Shown piece after piece: positions 10,844-20,009 of a stretch of 64,000 nt of DNA. This stretch comes from Rhodalgimonas zhirmunskyi (GTDB taxonomy: Bacteria > Pseudomonadota > Alphaproteobacteria > Rhodobacterales > Rhodobacteraceae): assembly GCA_030848925.1 (NCBI GenBank), contig JANFFA010000004.1, positions 294,386 to 358,385 of the forward strand, in the 5' to 3' direction. Below the pieces are notes generated by a model. The model did no database searches and was not told the DNA's origin. It worked only from the letters and a program-made list of their open reading frames with translations. The number at the start of each line of letters is the position of its first letter. Within the stretch, counting starts at the first letter, position 1. Made by a program: the position numbers and the translations under genes.

Positions 10844-11758
10844 ATGGATCTTTACCTGCCCATCGCAGAGGTCGCGGTGAACGGCCTTCTGCTCTTCTCG
10901 ATCGGTGCGGTCGTGGGCGTGCTCTCGGGCATGTTCGGCGTGGGCGGCGGGTTTCTCATCACCCCTATGCTCTTTTTCGTCGGCATCCCCCCGGCGGTGG
11001 CCGTTGCCACCTCGGCCAGCCAGATCGTCGCCTCGTCCTTTTCGGCCATTCTCGCCCATATTCGGCGCAAGACCGTCGATTTCCCGATGGGCACCGTCCT
11101 CACGCTTGGCGGCTTGGTGGGCTCGACAATGGGGGTTTACGTCTTCGACCTGCTGCGCCGGTTGGGTCAGGTCGATTTGCTGGTCAATCTGTTTTACGTG
11201 GTTTTCCTCGGGCTTGTCGGCGCGATGATGCTGATCGAAAGCCTCAATGCGCTGCGCCGAAAACGCAAGCATGGTGCCAAGCCAAGGACCAAGCGTGAGC
11301 GGCGCGATTGGGTCCATGCCATGCCGCTTCGGATGCGGTTCCGGGCCTCGGGGCTTTATATCTCGGTCTTTCCGCCGCTGCTCGTCGGCGTCATGACTGG
11401 CGTGTTGTCGGCCATCATGGGGGTCGGTGGCGGCTTCATCGTCCTTCCGGCGATGATTTACATTCTCGGAATGCCAACCAAGGTCGTGGTCGGAACGTCG
11501 CTGTTCCAGATCATCTTCGTTTCGGCCTACACCACGATGATGCACGCCTACACCTCTCAGAGTGTGGATATCGTTCTGGCCGTTCTGCTGCTGGTGGGCG
11601 GCGTGATCGGGGCGCAGATCGGCACCAAGATCGGCCTCAAACTCAAGGCAGAACAATTGCGCATCCTGCTGTCGCTTCTCGTTCTCGCGGTTTGCCTCAA
11701 ACTCGGGATCGACCTCATCCTGAAGCCGTCCGAACTCTACTCCATCACCAGCGCCTGA
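10844..11758 (+). CDS. TauE/SafE family sulfite/anion exporter
   Basis: A 304-residue inner-membrane protein with two related halves. Each starts with the family's Gly-rich motif: GVLSGMFGVGGGFLITP near residue 28 and GVLSAIMGVGGGFIVLP in the second half. Hydrophobic segments suggest about eight membrane spans. Family members export sulfite, sulfoacetate or related organic anions; the substrate here is unknown. The ATG at 10844 is preferred over an upstream extension lacking family homology. Confidence 0.88.
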   Translation: MDLYLPIAEVAVNGLLLFSIGAVVGVLSGMFGVGGGFLITPMLFFVGIPPAVAVATSASQIVASSFSAILAHIRRKTVDFPMGTVLTLGGLVGSTMGVYVFDLLRRLGQVDLLVNLFYVVFLGLVGAMMLIESLNALRRKRKHGAKPRTKRERRDWVHAMPLRMRFRASGLYISVFPPLLVGVMTGVLSAIMGVGGGFIVLPAMIYILGMPTKVVVGTSLFQIIFVSAYTTMMHAYTSQSVDIVLAVLLLVGGVIGAQIGTKIGLKLKAEQLRILLSLLVLAVCLKLGIDLILKPSELYSITSA

Positions 11759-11918
11759 TGATCCACCGAACCGGCCAACGGCCCCGCCCCGCGCGACACC
11801 AATGCCAGAGACACGGGCGCCCCAATCCATCGAAACTGTCTTTTTCCGCATTTAGCTTTGATTGGATGGCGACACCCCTTATCTTTGAGAAGCACTGCAA
11901 GCAACGCACGTGGGTGGA

Positions 11919-13709
11919 ATGAACGCAAAACTGCCTCCTGATACCGGACAGAAGGCCCAATCGGCGTCGTCTCATCCGAACGCGCGCGCGCAGGACGTGA
12001 TCGAACGGCTCTATGATGTCGCCGTCGATCCCGCCCGCTACGAAGAGCTTCTCGATCAATGGGAAATGCTGATCTCGCCCTATCGGCGCGGGCAAAGCCT
12101 CGACACCCCGATCGCTCTGTCGGCGATTGATTTCGAAAGCCATTTTCGCCGCGCATCCAAAGTGCTGGATTCCATTGGCGTTTCACCGTCCGAGGTCTCG
12201 GCCCCAGAAAAACTGCTTGCCAAGTTCGATAAATCGGCGGCCTTCATCATCGGTCGTGACCTGCGATTGAGTGCGCTCAATCCCCCTGCCGCGTCGGTCT
12301 TTGGCCTGTCACCGGGCGCAAGCCTCGACCAATTGCCCCTCGCCGAAGATGATCGCGCCGCCCTTGCGGAACAGATCACCCGCCTGCTTGCGGCGAACAC
12401 CGATGGCACGGCCATGTTCCGGGCGCGGCTGCGCGACAAATCCCGCCTCGTGGTCTTTCAACTGCGGGCTATGCGCCGGGACGACGCGCCGCCCTTCGTC
12501 ATCGCAATCACCTCGGAATTGATCTGGCCTTCGGGCTTCAACAGCTTCCTGAAGTCCGTGTTCGACCTGACCGATGCGGAAACCGAAGTTCTACGCGCCC
12601 TGTCGGAATGCCACTCCATCAAGGAAATCGCCGAGTTGCGCGGCCGCTCCATCGAAACCGTCCGCGCCCAGATCAAATCGCTCCAATCCAAGACCGACAC
12701 CCGAAGCCAGGCCGAATTGGTCCGCCTCTCCTTGTCGACGATGGACATCGCCACCTACACGCAGGATGCCGCCGAAGACGCGCCGCGCACCTCACAGGGC
12801 TTCGATACGCTTGAACCGCGCCCGTTTCACACCATCTCGCTGCCCGATGGGCGCCGCCTCGATTACCTGATCCTTGGCGATCCCGGCGGGCGCCCGTTGC
12901 TGTTTGGCCCACAGGACTACGGCCTCACCCGCTGGCCCGCCTCGGCCGAGGCCGAAGCCACCCGGCGCAAGATCAAGGTCATCGTGCCCGTGCGCCCCGG
13001 TTTTGGCGCCTCGACACCGCTGCCCAAGGGCACCGTGCTCTCGAAACAGATCACCGATGACTACGCCCGTCTGCTGGACCACCTCGGCGTAAAGGCTTGC
13101 CCGATCATGTCCATGGGGGGCGATTTCTTTTTCTCAGTCCATTTCCACGATGCCCACCCCGAACGCGTGACCGCCCTGATCGGCTGCGCAGGCGTCTTGC
13201 CCCTCACCCGGTCCGAGCAATACGAGCGGATGCACAAATGGCATCGCTTCATTCTTGCCGGCGCACGCTATACGCCGCACCTGCTGCCCTTCATGGTCAA
13301 GGCCGGCTTTGCCCTGGCCCGTAAACTGGGCAAACGCGCCTTCATCCATGCCGTCTATGGCAACAGCGCCGCAGACGTGGAAACCTTCGAACAGCCCGAG
13401 GTTTTCGAAGCGATGGTGGTTGGCTCCGATGTCTCGCTCTCGGATGATCACATGGCCCACGCCGCCTTCGCCGCCGAAGTCACCGAACAGGAAACAACCG
13501 ACTGGTCCCCTGCGGTGCATCGCATCGAAGGACAAACACCTGTGCTGTTTTTCAACGGCTTACAGGATCCACAGGTGCCACCCGACACGTTGAAAGACTA
13601 TCAGGAAGACTACCCGTGGATCGATTTCACCATCTATCCAGACTGCGGACAGCTGGCTTTCTTTGCCAAATGGCGTGAAATTCTTGATCGAGTGGAAAAA
13701 TATCTCTGA
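11919..13709 (+). CDS. LuxR-type regulator fused to a degenerate alpha/beta-hydrolase domain
   Basis: A protein of about 596 residues. Counted from the ATG at 11919 (a GTG at 11910 is also possible), it has a PAS-like N-terminal region (about 70-190), a LuxR/GerE helix-turn-helix at about 216-272 (LTDAETEVLRALSE ... SIETVRAQIKSLQSKTDT), and a C-terminal alpha/beta-hydrolase domain. The nucleophile elbow IMSMGGDF (S398) and an acid loop GLQDPQVPP (D550) are present. The position where the catalytic histidine normally sits reads PDCGQLAFF (Q578), so hydrolysis is unlikely. My inference is a transcription factor whose hydrolase fold acts as a small-molecule sensor. Confidence 0.82.
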   Translation: MNAKLPPDTGQKAQSASSHPNARAQDVIERLYDVAVDPARYEELLDQWEMLISPYRRGQSLDTPIALSAIDFESHFRRASKVLDSIGVSPSEVSAPEKLLAKFDKSAAFIIGRDLRLSALNPPAASVFGLSPGASLDQLPLAEDDRAALAEQITRLLAANTDGTAMFRARLRDKSRLVVFQLRAMRRDDAPPFVIAITSELIWPSGFNSFLKSVFDLTDAETEVLRALSECHSIKEIAELRGRSIETVRAQIKSLQSKTDTRSQAELVRLSLSTMDIATYTQDAAEDAPRTSQGFDTLEPRPFHTISLPDGRRLDYLILGDPGGRPLLFGPQDYGLTRWPASAEAEATRRKIKVIVPVRPGFGASTPLPKGTVLSKQITDDYARLLDHLGVKACPIMSMGGDFFFSVHFHDAHPERVTALIGCAGVLPLTRSEQYERMHKWHRFILAGARYTPHLLPFMVKAGFALARKLGKRAFIHAVYGNSAADVETFEQPEVFEAMVVGSDVSLSDDHMAHAAFAAEVTEQETTDWSPAVHRIEGQTPVLFFNGLQDPQVPPDTLKDYQEDYPWIDFTIYPDCGQLAFFAKWREILDRVEKYL

Positions 13710-13873
13710 TTTTTCACATCATAACCCATCTGGGGTATGACAGTCCTTGCGCGCTCTTGCATCCTGACTTCAGAACTACTTTTCAATCTGCCCGTTTGGG
13801 CCAGAGCTGCTTGCAAAAAAGATGCAATCCTTGGGGGCGGATTTTCCTCATTCATGATTGCGATTTCAAACTT

Positions 13874-13950
13874 GGGGCAAGGGTCCCGTTTCCGGCACTA
13901 ACGCGCTGTATTTAAGCGTTATCCGGAGGCGGGGCCCTTTCTCTTTGCCC
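13874..13950. repeat. Long imperfect inverted repeat between convergent genes
   Basis: The 293-bp gap between the LuxR-hydrolase gene and recN holds a bulged inverted repeat. GGGGCAAGGGTCCCG and TTTCCGG on the left pair with CCGGAGGCGGGGCCC and CTCTTTGCCC on the right, and inner TAACGC/GCGTTA arms close on an AT-rich loop. It may be a bidirectional terminator or a repeated extragenic element. No gene was recognised in the gap. Confidence 0.5.
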
Positions 13951-14002
13951 TCATCACCTTTGCCGACTCACCTGTGCTGCATCGCCCGGCGCAAGAGCCC
14001 CG

Positions 14003-15655
14003 TCACCCCATCAGCTTTTCTGCGGCCGCGCGGGCCTCGTCGCTGATCATGTCGCCCGAAATCATGCGCGCGATCTCATCCACGCGCTCCGAGGGATCAA
14101 GCGGCACAACGGTCGACAAGGTCATTTCATTTTCGACCCGCTTTTCGACCCGCCAATGATGCGCGCCCTGTGCGGCCACCTGCGGCGAATGGGTAACCAC
14201 AAGGACCTGCGCCCCGTCCGCCAAGCGGCGCAAACGGCGCCCGACCGCATCCGCCGTGGCCCCGCCCACGCCGCGATCGATCTCGTCGAAAATCATGGTG
14301 ATCCCCGCCTCGGGCGCCGAAAGGCTGACCTTCAGCGCCAGAAGAAACCGGCTCAACTCCCCGCCCGAGGCGATCTTTGCCAACGGCCCCGAGGGTGCGC
14401 CGGGGTTTGTCGCCACGGTAAAGGACACCTCGTCGCGCCCCTCCGGCCCGGCCACGCCCTCTGCAACCTCGGTCGTGAAAACAGCGCGCTCCATCTTGAG
14501 CGGTGCAAGCTCGGCCATCACCGCCGCATCAAGCCGCCCCGCCTCGTTTTTGCGCAGGTCCGACAGGCGCAGCGCCGCCGCATCATAGGCCGCATCTGCG
14601 GCCTTCGCAGCGGTTTCAAGCTCGGCAAGATCGGCATCCCCCTGCTCCAACGCCCCAAGCCGCGTCCGCAACTCATCCGCAAACCCGGCCAGATCATCGG
14701 GCTGAACCCCATGTTTGCGCGCCAATGCCCGGATCTCGAACAGCCGTTCTTCGCAGGCCTCCAAGGCGTGCGGCTCGAACTCCAACGCTTCAATCGCGCG
14801 CATCACACCATCGGCGGCCTCGCCAAGCGCATTCAGCGCCTGTTCAAGCGCTGCGATTGGCGCATCGAGCAAACCCTCGACCTCACCCGCCGCCCCTTCG
14901 AGCCAGCGCATCGCGTCCCCCGCAAACCTCTCGGCCCCGGCATCCCCACTGCTCAGCGCCTCCATCGCCTTGCCGATGTCATCGCGCAACCGCTCGCCCG
15001 CCTGCATACGGCGGCGCTCCTGATCCAGCTTTTCGTCTTCTCCCGGCTCGGGCGACAGCCCGTCGAGTTCAGCCACCGCATGGCGCAGGAACTCTTCTTC
15101 CGCGCGCAGGGCTTCAATATCCGCGCGTGCCTTCTCCAACGCCTTGCGCGCCTTCGCCCGCCCGCTCCACGCCGCACGCACCTCGGCCAGAGCGGCCCCG
15201 GCATTGGCGAAATCATCCAACAGCGCCCTGTGCCCACGCGGGTTCAGAAGGCCCCGGTCATCATGCTGGCCATGCAACTCGACCAACACCTCGGACAAAG
15301 CCCGCAACACCTCGCCCGAGCACCGCCGGTCGTTGACCCACGCGGTCTTGCGCCCATCGCGCGTGTTTACCCGGCGCAGGATCAACTCATCCCCCCCCGG
15401 CAAACCCGCCTCTTCAAGAACGCGGTGTGCGGCATGTCCTGCTGGCAATGCGAATTCGGCCAAAACCTCGCCCTGCTCGGCCCCGGCGCGCACCAGTTCG
15501 GCACGCCCACGCCAGCCCAGAACAAACCCGAGGCTATCAAGCAGGATCGATTTCCCCGCCCCCGTCTCGCCGGTAAGCACGTTGAGACCGGGCTGAAAAT
15601 CAAGTTCCAGCCGGTCAATGATCAACATATCGTGGATTACAAGGCTGCGCAGCAT
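14003..15655 (-). CDS. recN: DNA repair protein RecN
   Basis: SMC-like ATPase that acts at DNA double-strand breaks. The 550-residue protein has Walker A GETGAGKSILL at about 36-46, a long central coiled coil rich in Glu/Ala/Arg, and a C-terminal half ATPase with the Walker B ITMIFDEIDRGVGG. The ATG at 15653-15655 is chosen over an upstream TTG because homology starts at MLRSLVI. It is the last gene of the minus-strand envelope block and lies 42 bp after bamD, an arrangement common in alphaproteobacteria. Confidence 0.95.
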   Translation of the reverse strand: MLRSLVIHDMLIIDRLELDFQPGLNVLTGETGAGKSILLDSLGFVLGWRGRAELVRAGAEQGEVLAEFALPAGHAAHRVLEEAGLPGGDELILRRVNTRDGRKTAWVNDRRCSGEVLRALSEVLVELHGQHDDRGLLNPRGHRALLDDFANAGAALAEVRAAWSGRAKARKALEKARADIEALRAEEEFLRHAVAELDGLSPEPGEDEKLDQERRRMQAGERLRDDIGKAMEALSSGDAGAERFAGDAMRWLEGAAGEVEGLLDAPIAALEQALNALGEAADGVMRAIEALEFEPHALEACEERLFEIRALARKHGVQPDDLAGFADELRTRLGALEQGDADLAELETAAKAADAAYDAAALRLSDLRKNEAGRLDAAVMAELAPLKMERAVFTTEVAEGVAGPEGRDEVSFTVATNPGAPSGPLAKIASGGELSRFLLALKVSLSAPEAGITMIFDEIDRGVGGATADAVGRRLRRLADGAQVLVVTHSPQVAAQGAHHWRVEKRVENEMTLSTVVPLDPSERVDEIARMISGDMISDEARAAAEKLMG

Positions 15656-15697
15656 CGACCCGTAAAGCAGGCGCAACGCCTACCGTCCCTCATGGTT

Positions 15698-16561
15698 TCA
15701 CAACCAGCGGCCCTTGAGCATCTGGCGATAGATCTTGGCCAGCCAGTTGTCGCCGCGCGACTTCATTTCAAGGCCACGCCGGGTCAGAAGCTTGTAGCTG
15801 TCTTCATACCATTCGGTGCCTTGGAAGTTATACCCAAGGATCGCGCCAGCCGTCTGCGCCTCGTCGTTCAGGCCCAGCGACAGATAGGCTTCGACCAGAC
15901 GGTGCAGGGCTTCCGCGGTATGTGTCGTCGTCTGGAAATCCTCGACCACAACACGGAACCGGTTGACGGCTGCGGCATAATTCTTGTGACGCAGGTAGTA
16001 GCGACCGATTTCCATTTCCTTGGCGGCAAGGTGGTCAAAGGCCAGCTCGAACTTCAGCACCGAAGACCGTGCATATTCGCTGTCAGGATAGCGTTCGATC
16101 ACCGCGCGCAGGGACTGCAACGCTTGGAACGTCAGGCCCTGATCGCGCCCCACTTCGTCAATCTGATCGTAATAGGACAGCGCCAGCAGGTATTGTGCAT
16201 AAGCCGCGTCGTCATCGGTCGGATAGTAGTCGATGAATCGTTGCGCACTGGACCGGCTGTTCTCGTAATCCTTGCCCGCGTGATAGGCATAGGCCTGCAT
16301 GATCAGGCTGCGCTTGGCCCAGTCGGAATAGGGATAGAGCCGCTCGACCTCACCAAAGTAACGCGCCGCTTCATCGTGCTGGCGCCGGTTGAGTTCATAC
16401 TCGCCGCGCTCGAAAATCTGTTCAGCCGAGAAGTTTTCGACCGGAACATCGCCACGGCGCACCTTCTCGGCCATGGAGCTACACCCCGAAAGGCCACTGG
16501 TCAGCAAAAGTGCTGCAGTGATCGTGCCCAATGTTACCGCCCGGAATTTGCCGCCAGTCAT
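15698..16561 (-). CDS. bamD: Outer membrane protein assembly factor BamD
   Basis: Lipoprotein of the BAM complex that inserts beta-barrel proteins into the outer membrane. The 287-residue protein has a lipoprotein signal peptide with the lipobox LSGC (Cys 27) and several TPR-like repeats, for example RYFGEVERLYPYSDWAKRS and RSSAQRFIDYYPTDDDAAYA. The length is normal for the BamD/ComL family. It lies between lpxC and recN on the same strand, both neighbours being part of the envelope block. Confidence 0.93.
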   Translation of the reverse strand: MTGGKFRAVTLGTITAALLLTSGLSGCSSMAEKVRRGDVPVENFSAEQIFERGEYELNRRQHDEAARYFGEVERLYPYSDWAKRSLIMQAYAYHAGKDYENSRSSAQRFIDYYPTDDDAAYAQYLLALSYYDQIDEVGRDQGLTFQALQSLRAVIERYPDSEYARSSVLKFELAFDHLAAKEMEIGRYYLRHKNYAAAVNRFRVVVEDFQTTTHTAEALHRLVEAYLSLGLNDEAQTAGAILGYNFQGTEWYEDSYKLLTRRGLEMKSRGDNWLAKIYRQMLKGRWL

Positions 16562-16735
16562 GCCCGGTTCGTTCCCTCAAATCCAACCAGATCGGGCGAG
16601 TTAACCCGCCCTTCCCGGACTTCCTAACACAGAAAATTCCGGTGCAAAACGCCAAACGCATCATCTACGAGATGCGACCTCGTTTCCTTCACGAAGTCTT
16701 GTAGGCTCAGCACCGCGTCGCCTGTCCGAACCCGG

Positions 16736-17656
16736 TCAAGCGACCTCGGGAATTTCCGCGATCTGAACACCCACGCCCGGCAAACGCTTTGCCATGCTGC
16801 GATCACAGGTCACCATGCGGAAGGCGCCCGGCGTGTTGAACAGCGCATGAAGCAAATCATTGGTCAGGGCATGTCCGGCCCGCTCACCGTGATAGGCACC
16901 AATGATCGGGGCCCCGGCCAGCGCCAGATCGCCCAATGCGTCCAGCATCTTGTGGCGCACGGCTTCATCCTCATGGCGCAAGCCACCGGGGCTCAGAACC
17001 GTATCGCCGTCAACCACGACAGCGTTCTCCATCGTGCCACCCAAGGCAAGGCCCTGCGCGCGCATCGCATCTACATCCGCCTGACGGCAGAAGGTGCGGC
17101 TGTCACACAGCTCACGCACGAAAGCGCCGTTCGCCATGTTCAGGGTTTTTTCCTGATGGCCGATCGCCGCATCTTCGAAATCAATGCCGAAACTGATCGA
17201 AAGCCCTTCGCCCGGCTCAAGCCGTGCAACCGCGTCGCCCCGGCGCACTTCGATGGGCATAAGCACTTCGATTGCGCGCACAGGCGCATCCAGCTGAACT
17301 ATTCCACGGGCCAGAATGGCGCGCACGAACTCGGCCGCGCTGCCATCCATGATCGGCACTTCGGGTCCGTCAATCTCGATCAGCGCATTGTGCAGGCCAC
17401 AGCCGACAAGCGCAGCCATGATATGTTCGATGGTAGAAACGCTGGCGCCACGGGCATTTTCGATCCGGGTGCAGAGCGGTGTTTGATTGACCGCATCCCA
17501 GCGCGCGGGAATAAGCGCATCACCAACCCGGATGTCGGTGCGCTTGAACCAGATTCCGTGCTCGGCCGAGGCCGGATAGACGACCATCTTAGCAGGCGCG
17601 CCGGAATGAAGTCCTACGCCGGTAAACCTGACTGCTGATTTGATCGTGGTCTGCAC
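16736..17656 (-). CDS. lpxC: UDP-3-O-acyl-N-acetylglucosamine deacetylase LpxC
   Basis: Zn2+-dependent deacetylase that commits UDP-GlcNAc to lipid A synthesis. The 306-residue product shows the zinc-binding motifs STIEHIMAAL and RHKMLDALGDLAL (His, His, Asp) and the late HGERAGHALTNDLL histidine region. I place the start at the GTG at 17654-17656: GAGG stands 6 nt upstream and the resulting MQTTIKSAVRFTGVGLHSG matches LpxC N-termini. A strong terminator separates it from ftsZ upstream, so it probably has its own promoter. Confidence 0.94.
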   Translation of the reverse strand: MQTTIKSAVRFTGVGLHSGAPAKMVVYPASAEHGIWFKRTDIRVGDALIPARWDAVNQTPLCTRIENARGASVSTIEHIMAALVGCGLHNALIEIDGPEVPIMDGSAAEFVRAILARGIVQLDAPVRAIEVLMPIEVRRGDAVARLEPGEGLSISFGIDFEDAAIGHQEKTLNMANGAFVRELCDSRTFCRQADVDAMRAQGLALGGTMENAVVVDGDTVLSPGGLRHEDEAVRHKMLDALGDLALAGAPIIGAYHGERAGHALTNDLLHALFNTPGAFRMVTCDRSMAKRLPGVGVQIAEIPEVA

Positions 17657-17811
17657 TTTGAACCTCAGTATTGGCAAGCCCTTTGCGGCTTCTGGTCTCC
17701 TATCTAAAGCCGCCGACCCTTCCTCTCAATTCACTCTTTGCAACGGGACTGTAACAGTACCGGCGGCATATGGCCGTTCATCTGAACAACGCGGCGGAAC
17801 CCTCGGAAGTT

Positions 17812-17840
17812 CCAATAAAAAAACCGCCCCTAAGGGCGGC
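17812..17840 (-). terminator. Rho-independent terminator of ftsZ
   Basis: Read on the minus strand, GGGCGG/CCGCCC arms (17824-17839) form a hairpin followed by seven uninterrupted T residues, 48 bp past the ftsZ stop. On the plus strand the T tract is shorter and interrupted. Confidence 0.85.
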
Positions 17841-17887
17841 TTTCTTTAGCTTTTCATGGCTGAAACAGCGCGGTCCAACCCGCGTGA

Positions 17888-19549
17888 TCAGTTGGCCTGA
17901 CGCCGCAGGAAGGCGGGGATTTCGATCCGCTCCTGCTCTGCTTCGTCCTCATGCGCGCGGGCCTGAACCTGCGGCTGGGCGACGGGCTGGGCACTGGGCT
18001 GCGCCGTCGGGCGGGCCTGAACCTGCGGCTGAACGCGCTGTTGCGGCTGCTGCTCGTGCTCGCCGCCATGGCCGGTCATCCGGTTGATCAGCGAGTTGAT
18101 GCCAAAGCGCGGTTTTTCCGCACCGTGATCTGCCTGCGGCTCGGCGCGCTGCTGCTCTTCGACCTGGGCCGGGGCACGGCTGCCGGGCGCGCGCTGAACA
18201 GCGGCCTTCAAACGGGCCATCGCATCCGGGCTCGGCGTGCCGGGGGCAGGTGCGCGCGGCGCAACATAGCTCTCGGTTGCGTCCTCGTGATCACCTGCGT
18301 CGTGATGCGATGCAAACGATGCGACCTGCGGGCGATAGGCCGGCGAAGGAAGCTCGTCGCTGTCGTCCTGCTCGTACATGTCTTCGGTGTACTCGTCCGC
18401 AGCTGCGGCAGGCGCATCAAACCCGGTGAAAAGCGAAGGCTCTTCGCTGCGCTCAGCGGCAATCGGAGTCGGCGCTGCTTCTTCGAACGCATCCGCTTCG
18501 GCTTGCTCGTCTTCGACCGAAACAGTCTGGCGAAGTGGCTCTGCGAGCGAGCGGCGCGGCACGGGAATGTCATGCACCATGGCGCTGGCATCGATGCCGG
18601 TGGCCACGACGCTGACGCGCATCATGCCTTCCATCGCGGTATCGAGGGTCGAACCGACGATGATGTTCGCTTCCGGGTCCACTTCCTCGCGGATGCGGTT
18701 GGCGGCTTCATCAAGTTCAAACAGCGTCAGGTCATGCGCGCCGGTGATGTTGATCAGAACGCCCTTGGCGCCTTTGAGGCTGATCTCGTCCAGCAGCGGG
18801 TTGGCGATGGCCTTCTCGGCGGCCTGCGTTGCGCGATCTTCGCCGCTCGCCTCGCCGGTGCCCATCATGGCTTTGCCCATCTCGTCCATCACGGCGCGAA
18901 CGTCCGCAAAGTCGAGGTTGATCAGGCCCGGACGCACCATCAGGTCCGTCACACCCTTCACACCTTGGTAAAGCACATCATCGGCAAGCGAGAAGGCTTC
19001 GGTGAAGGTGGTCTTTTCATTCGCAAGCCGGAACAGGTTCTGGTTCGGAATGATGATCAGCGTATCGACGACCTTTTGCAGGGCCTCAACCCCGTCTTCG
19101 GCCTGCTTCATCCGCTTGGCGCCCTCGAACTGGAAGGGCTTGGTCACGACACCCACGGTCAGCACGCCCAATTCGCGCGCCGCCTGTGCGATGATCGGGG
19201 CCGCGCCCGTCCCGGTGCCGCCCCCCATGCCTGCGGTGATGAAGCACATGTGCGCGCCTGCAAGGTGATCGACGATCTGCTCGATGCTTTCTTCCGCAGC
19301 CGCTGCGCCGATGGTTGCCTTGGCTCCTGCGCCAAGCCCCTCGGTCACTTTCACACCCATCTGGATGCGGGCTGGCGCGTTACTTTGCTGCAAGGCCTGC
19401 GCATCTGTATTGGCGACGACAAACTCGACCCCATCCAGCTGCTTCTCGATCATGTTGTTCACAGCATTGCCGCCGGCGCCGCCCACGCCGAAAACAGTGA
19501 TGCGTGGCTTCAACTCTTCATGTCCGGGCATGGTGAGGTTCAATGTCAT
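17888..19549 (-). CDS. ftsZ: Cell division protein FtsZ
   Basis: Tubulin-like GTPase that forms the division ring. The 553-residue protein has the nucleotide-binding [11 protein letters not shown] stretch near 23 and the tubulin signature [12 protein letters not shown] at 107-118. A catalytic T7 loop region follows, then a long Ala/Gln/Glu/Pro-rich linker of about 220 residues, and a C-terminal conserved peptide [10 protein letters not shown] that docks FtsA and other partners. The long linker is typical of alphaproteobacteria. Unusually, ftsA is not directly upstream: a plus-strand gene intervenes. Confidence 0.97.
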   Translation of the reverse strand: MTLNLTMPGHEELKPRITVFGVGGAGGNAVNNMIEKQLDGVEFVVANTDAQALQQSNAPARIQMGVKVTEGLGAGAKATIGAAAAEESIEQIVDHLAGAHMCFITAGMGGGTGTGAAPIIAQAARELGVLTVGVVTKPFQFEGAKRMKQAEDGVEALQKVVDTLIIIPNQNLFRLANEKTTFTEAFSLADDVLYQGVKGVTDLMVRPGLINLDFADVRAVMDEMGKAMMGTGEASGEDRATQAAEKAIANPLLDEISLKGAKGVLINITGAHDLTLFELDEAANRIREEVDPEANIIVGSTLDTAMEGMMRVSVVATGIDASAMVHDIPVPRRSLAEPLRQTVSVEDEQAEADAFEEAAPTPIAAERSEEPSLFTGFDAPAAAADEYTEDMYEQDDSDELPSPAYRPQVASFASHHDAGDHEDATESYVAPRAPAPGTPSPDAMARLKAAVQRAPGSRAPAQVEEQQRAEPQADHGAEKPRFGINSLINRMTGHGGEHEQQPQQRVQPQVQARPTAQPSAQPVAQPQVQARAHEDEAEQERIEIPAFLRRQAN

Positions 19550-20009
19550 TGTTACTGTCCGCCTGATGTCTTGGTCCGCGACGGGCGCGGGTTTTCTGCC
19601 TTTTCTTCACCCATTCTTAACGAATCGACGAAGCATCGTCACCTAAAAAACACAGTTAAGGCACAAAATATAGGATTAGACCGGGACAGACTACGCGGTA
19701 TTTTGCCGAAACGCCCAGATGTTGCGAAAACTCAAGGTTCAGGCACAAACAGCCGAACAGCGCGCGCCGATCACGGGCGCGACGTTCACTTGATTCTCTT
19801 TGCGGGGTTCTGCTCGAACCGCCTTGTTATCTGCCTCTTGGGTCACCTCGTTATCGGGCGACTTCCATTGATCATAGCATCGGTAAGTTTCACGTGCCAG
19901 CCCGAAGCCAGCCCAACCCCGTCCTTTTTTCAAATTGTTTAAACCTTGCGCTTCAACGCCAAATCGCGATGCTCGACGGGCTCTCTGCGACATTCACGAA
20001 AAGGACATC
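19550..20009. other. 460-bp gap between divergent ftsZ and PLD-like genes
   Basis: This stretch must hold the promoters of both genes. I see an AT-richer zone at about 19615-19680 likely to contain the ftsZ promoter, but no confident -35/-10 pair. I also find no paired TTAA-N7-TTAA CtrA site. A short GGTTC/GAACC hairpin lies near 19805. No gene is recognised here. Confidence 0.5.

Noticed and set aside
14156..16627. An 823-residue plus-strand frame across recN and bamD
   Set aside because: It runs through two well-supported minus-strand genes and shows only Arg/Pro/His-rich composition typical of antisense frames in GC-rich DNA.
19550..19700. CtrA-type sites upstream of ftsZ
   Set aside because: TTAA half-sites occur (near 19617 and 19653) but never as TTAA-N7-TTAA pairs.
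19800..19825. GGTTC/GAACC hairpin resembling a tRNA T-arm
   Set aside because: No matching acceptor, D or anticodon arms are found around it on either strand.
17951..19942. A 663-residue plus-strand frame over ftsZ
   Set aside because: It is antisense to ftsZ, including the linker; no family resemblance.
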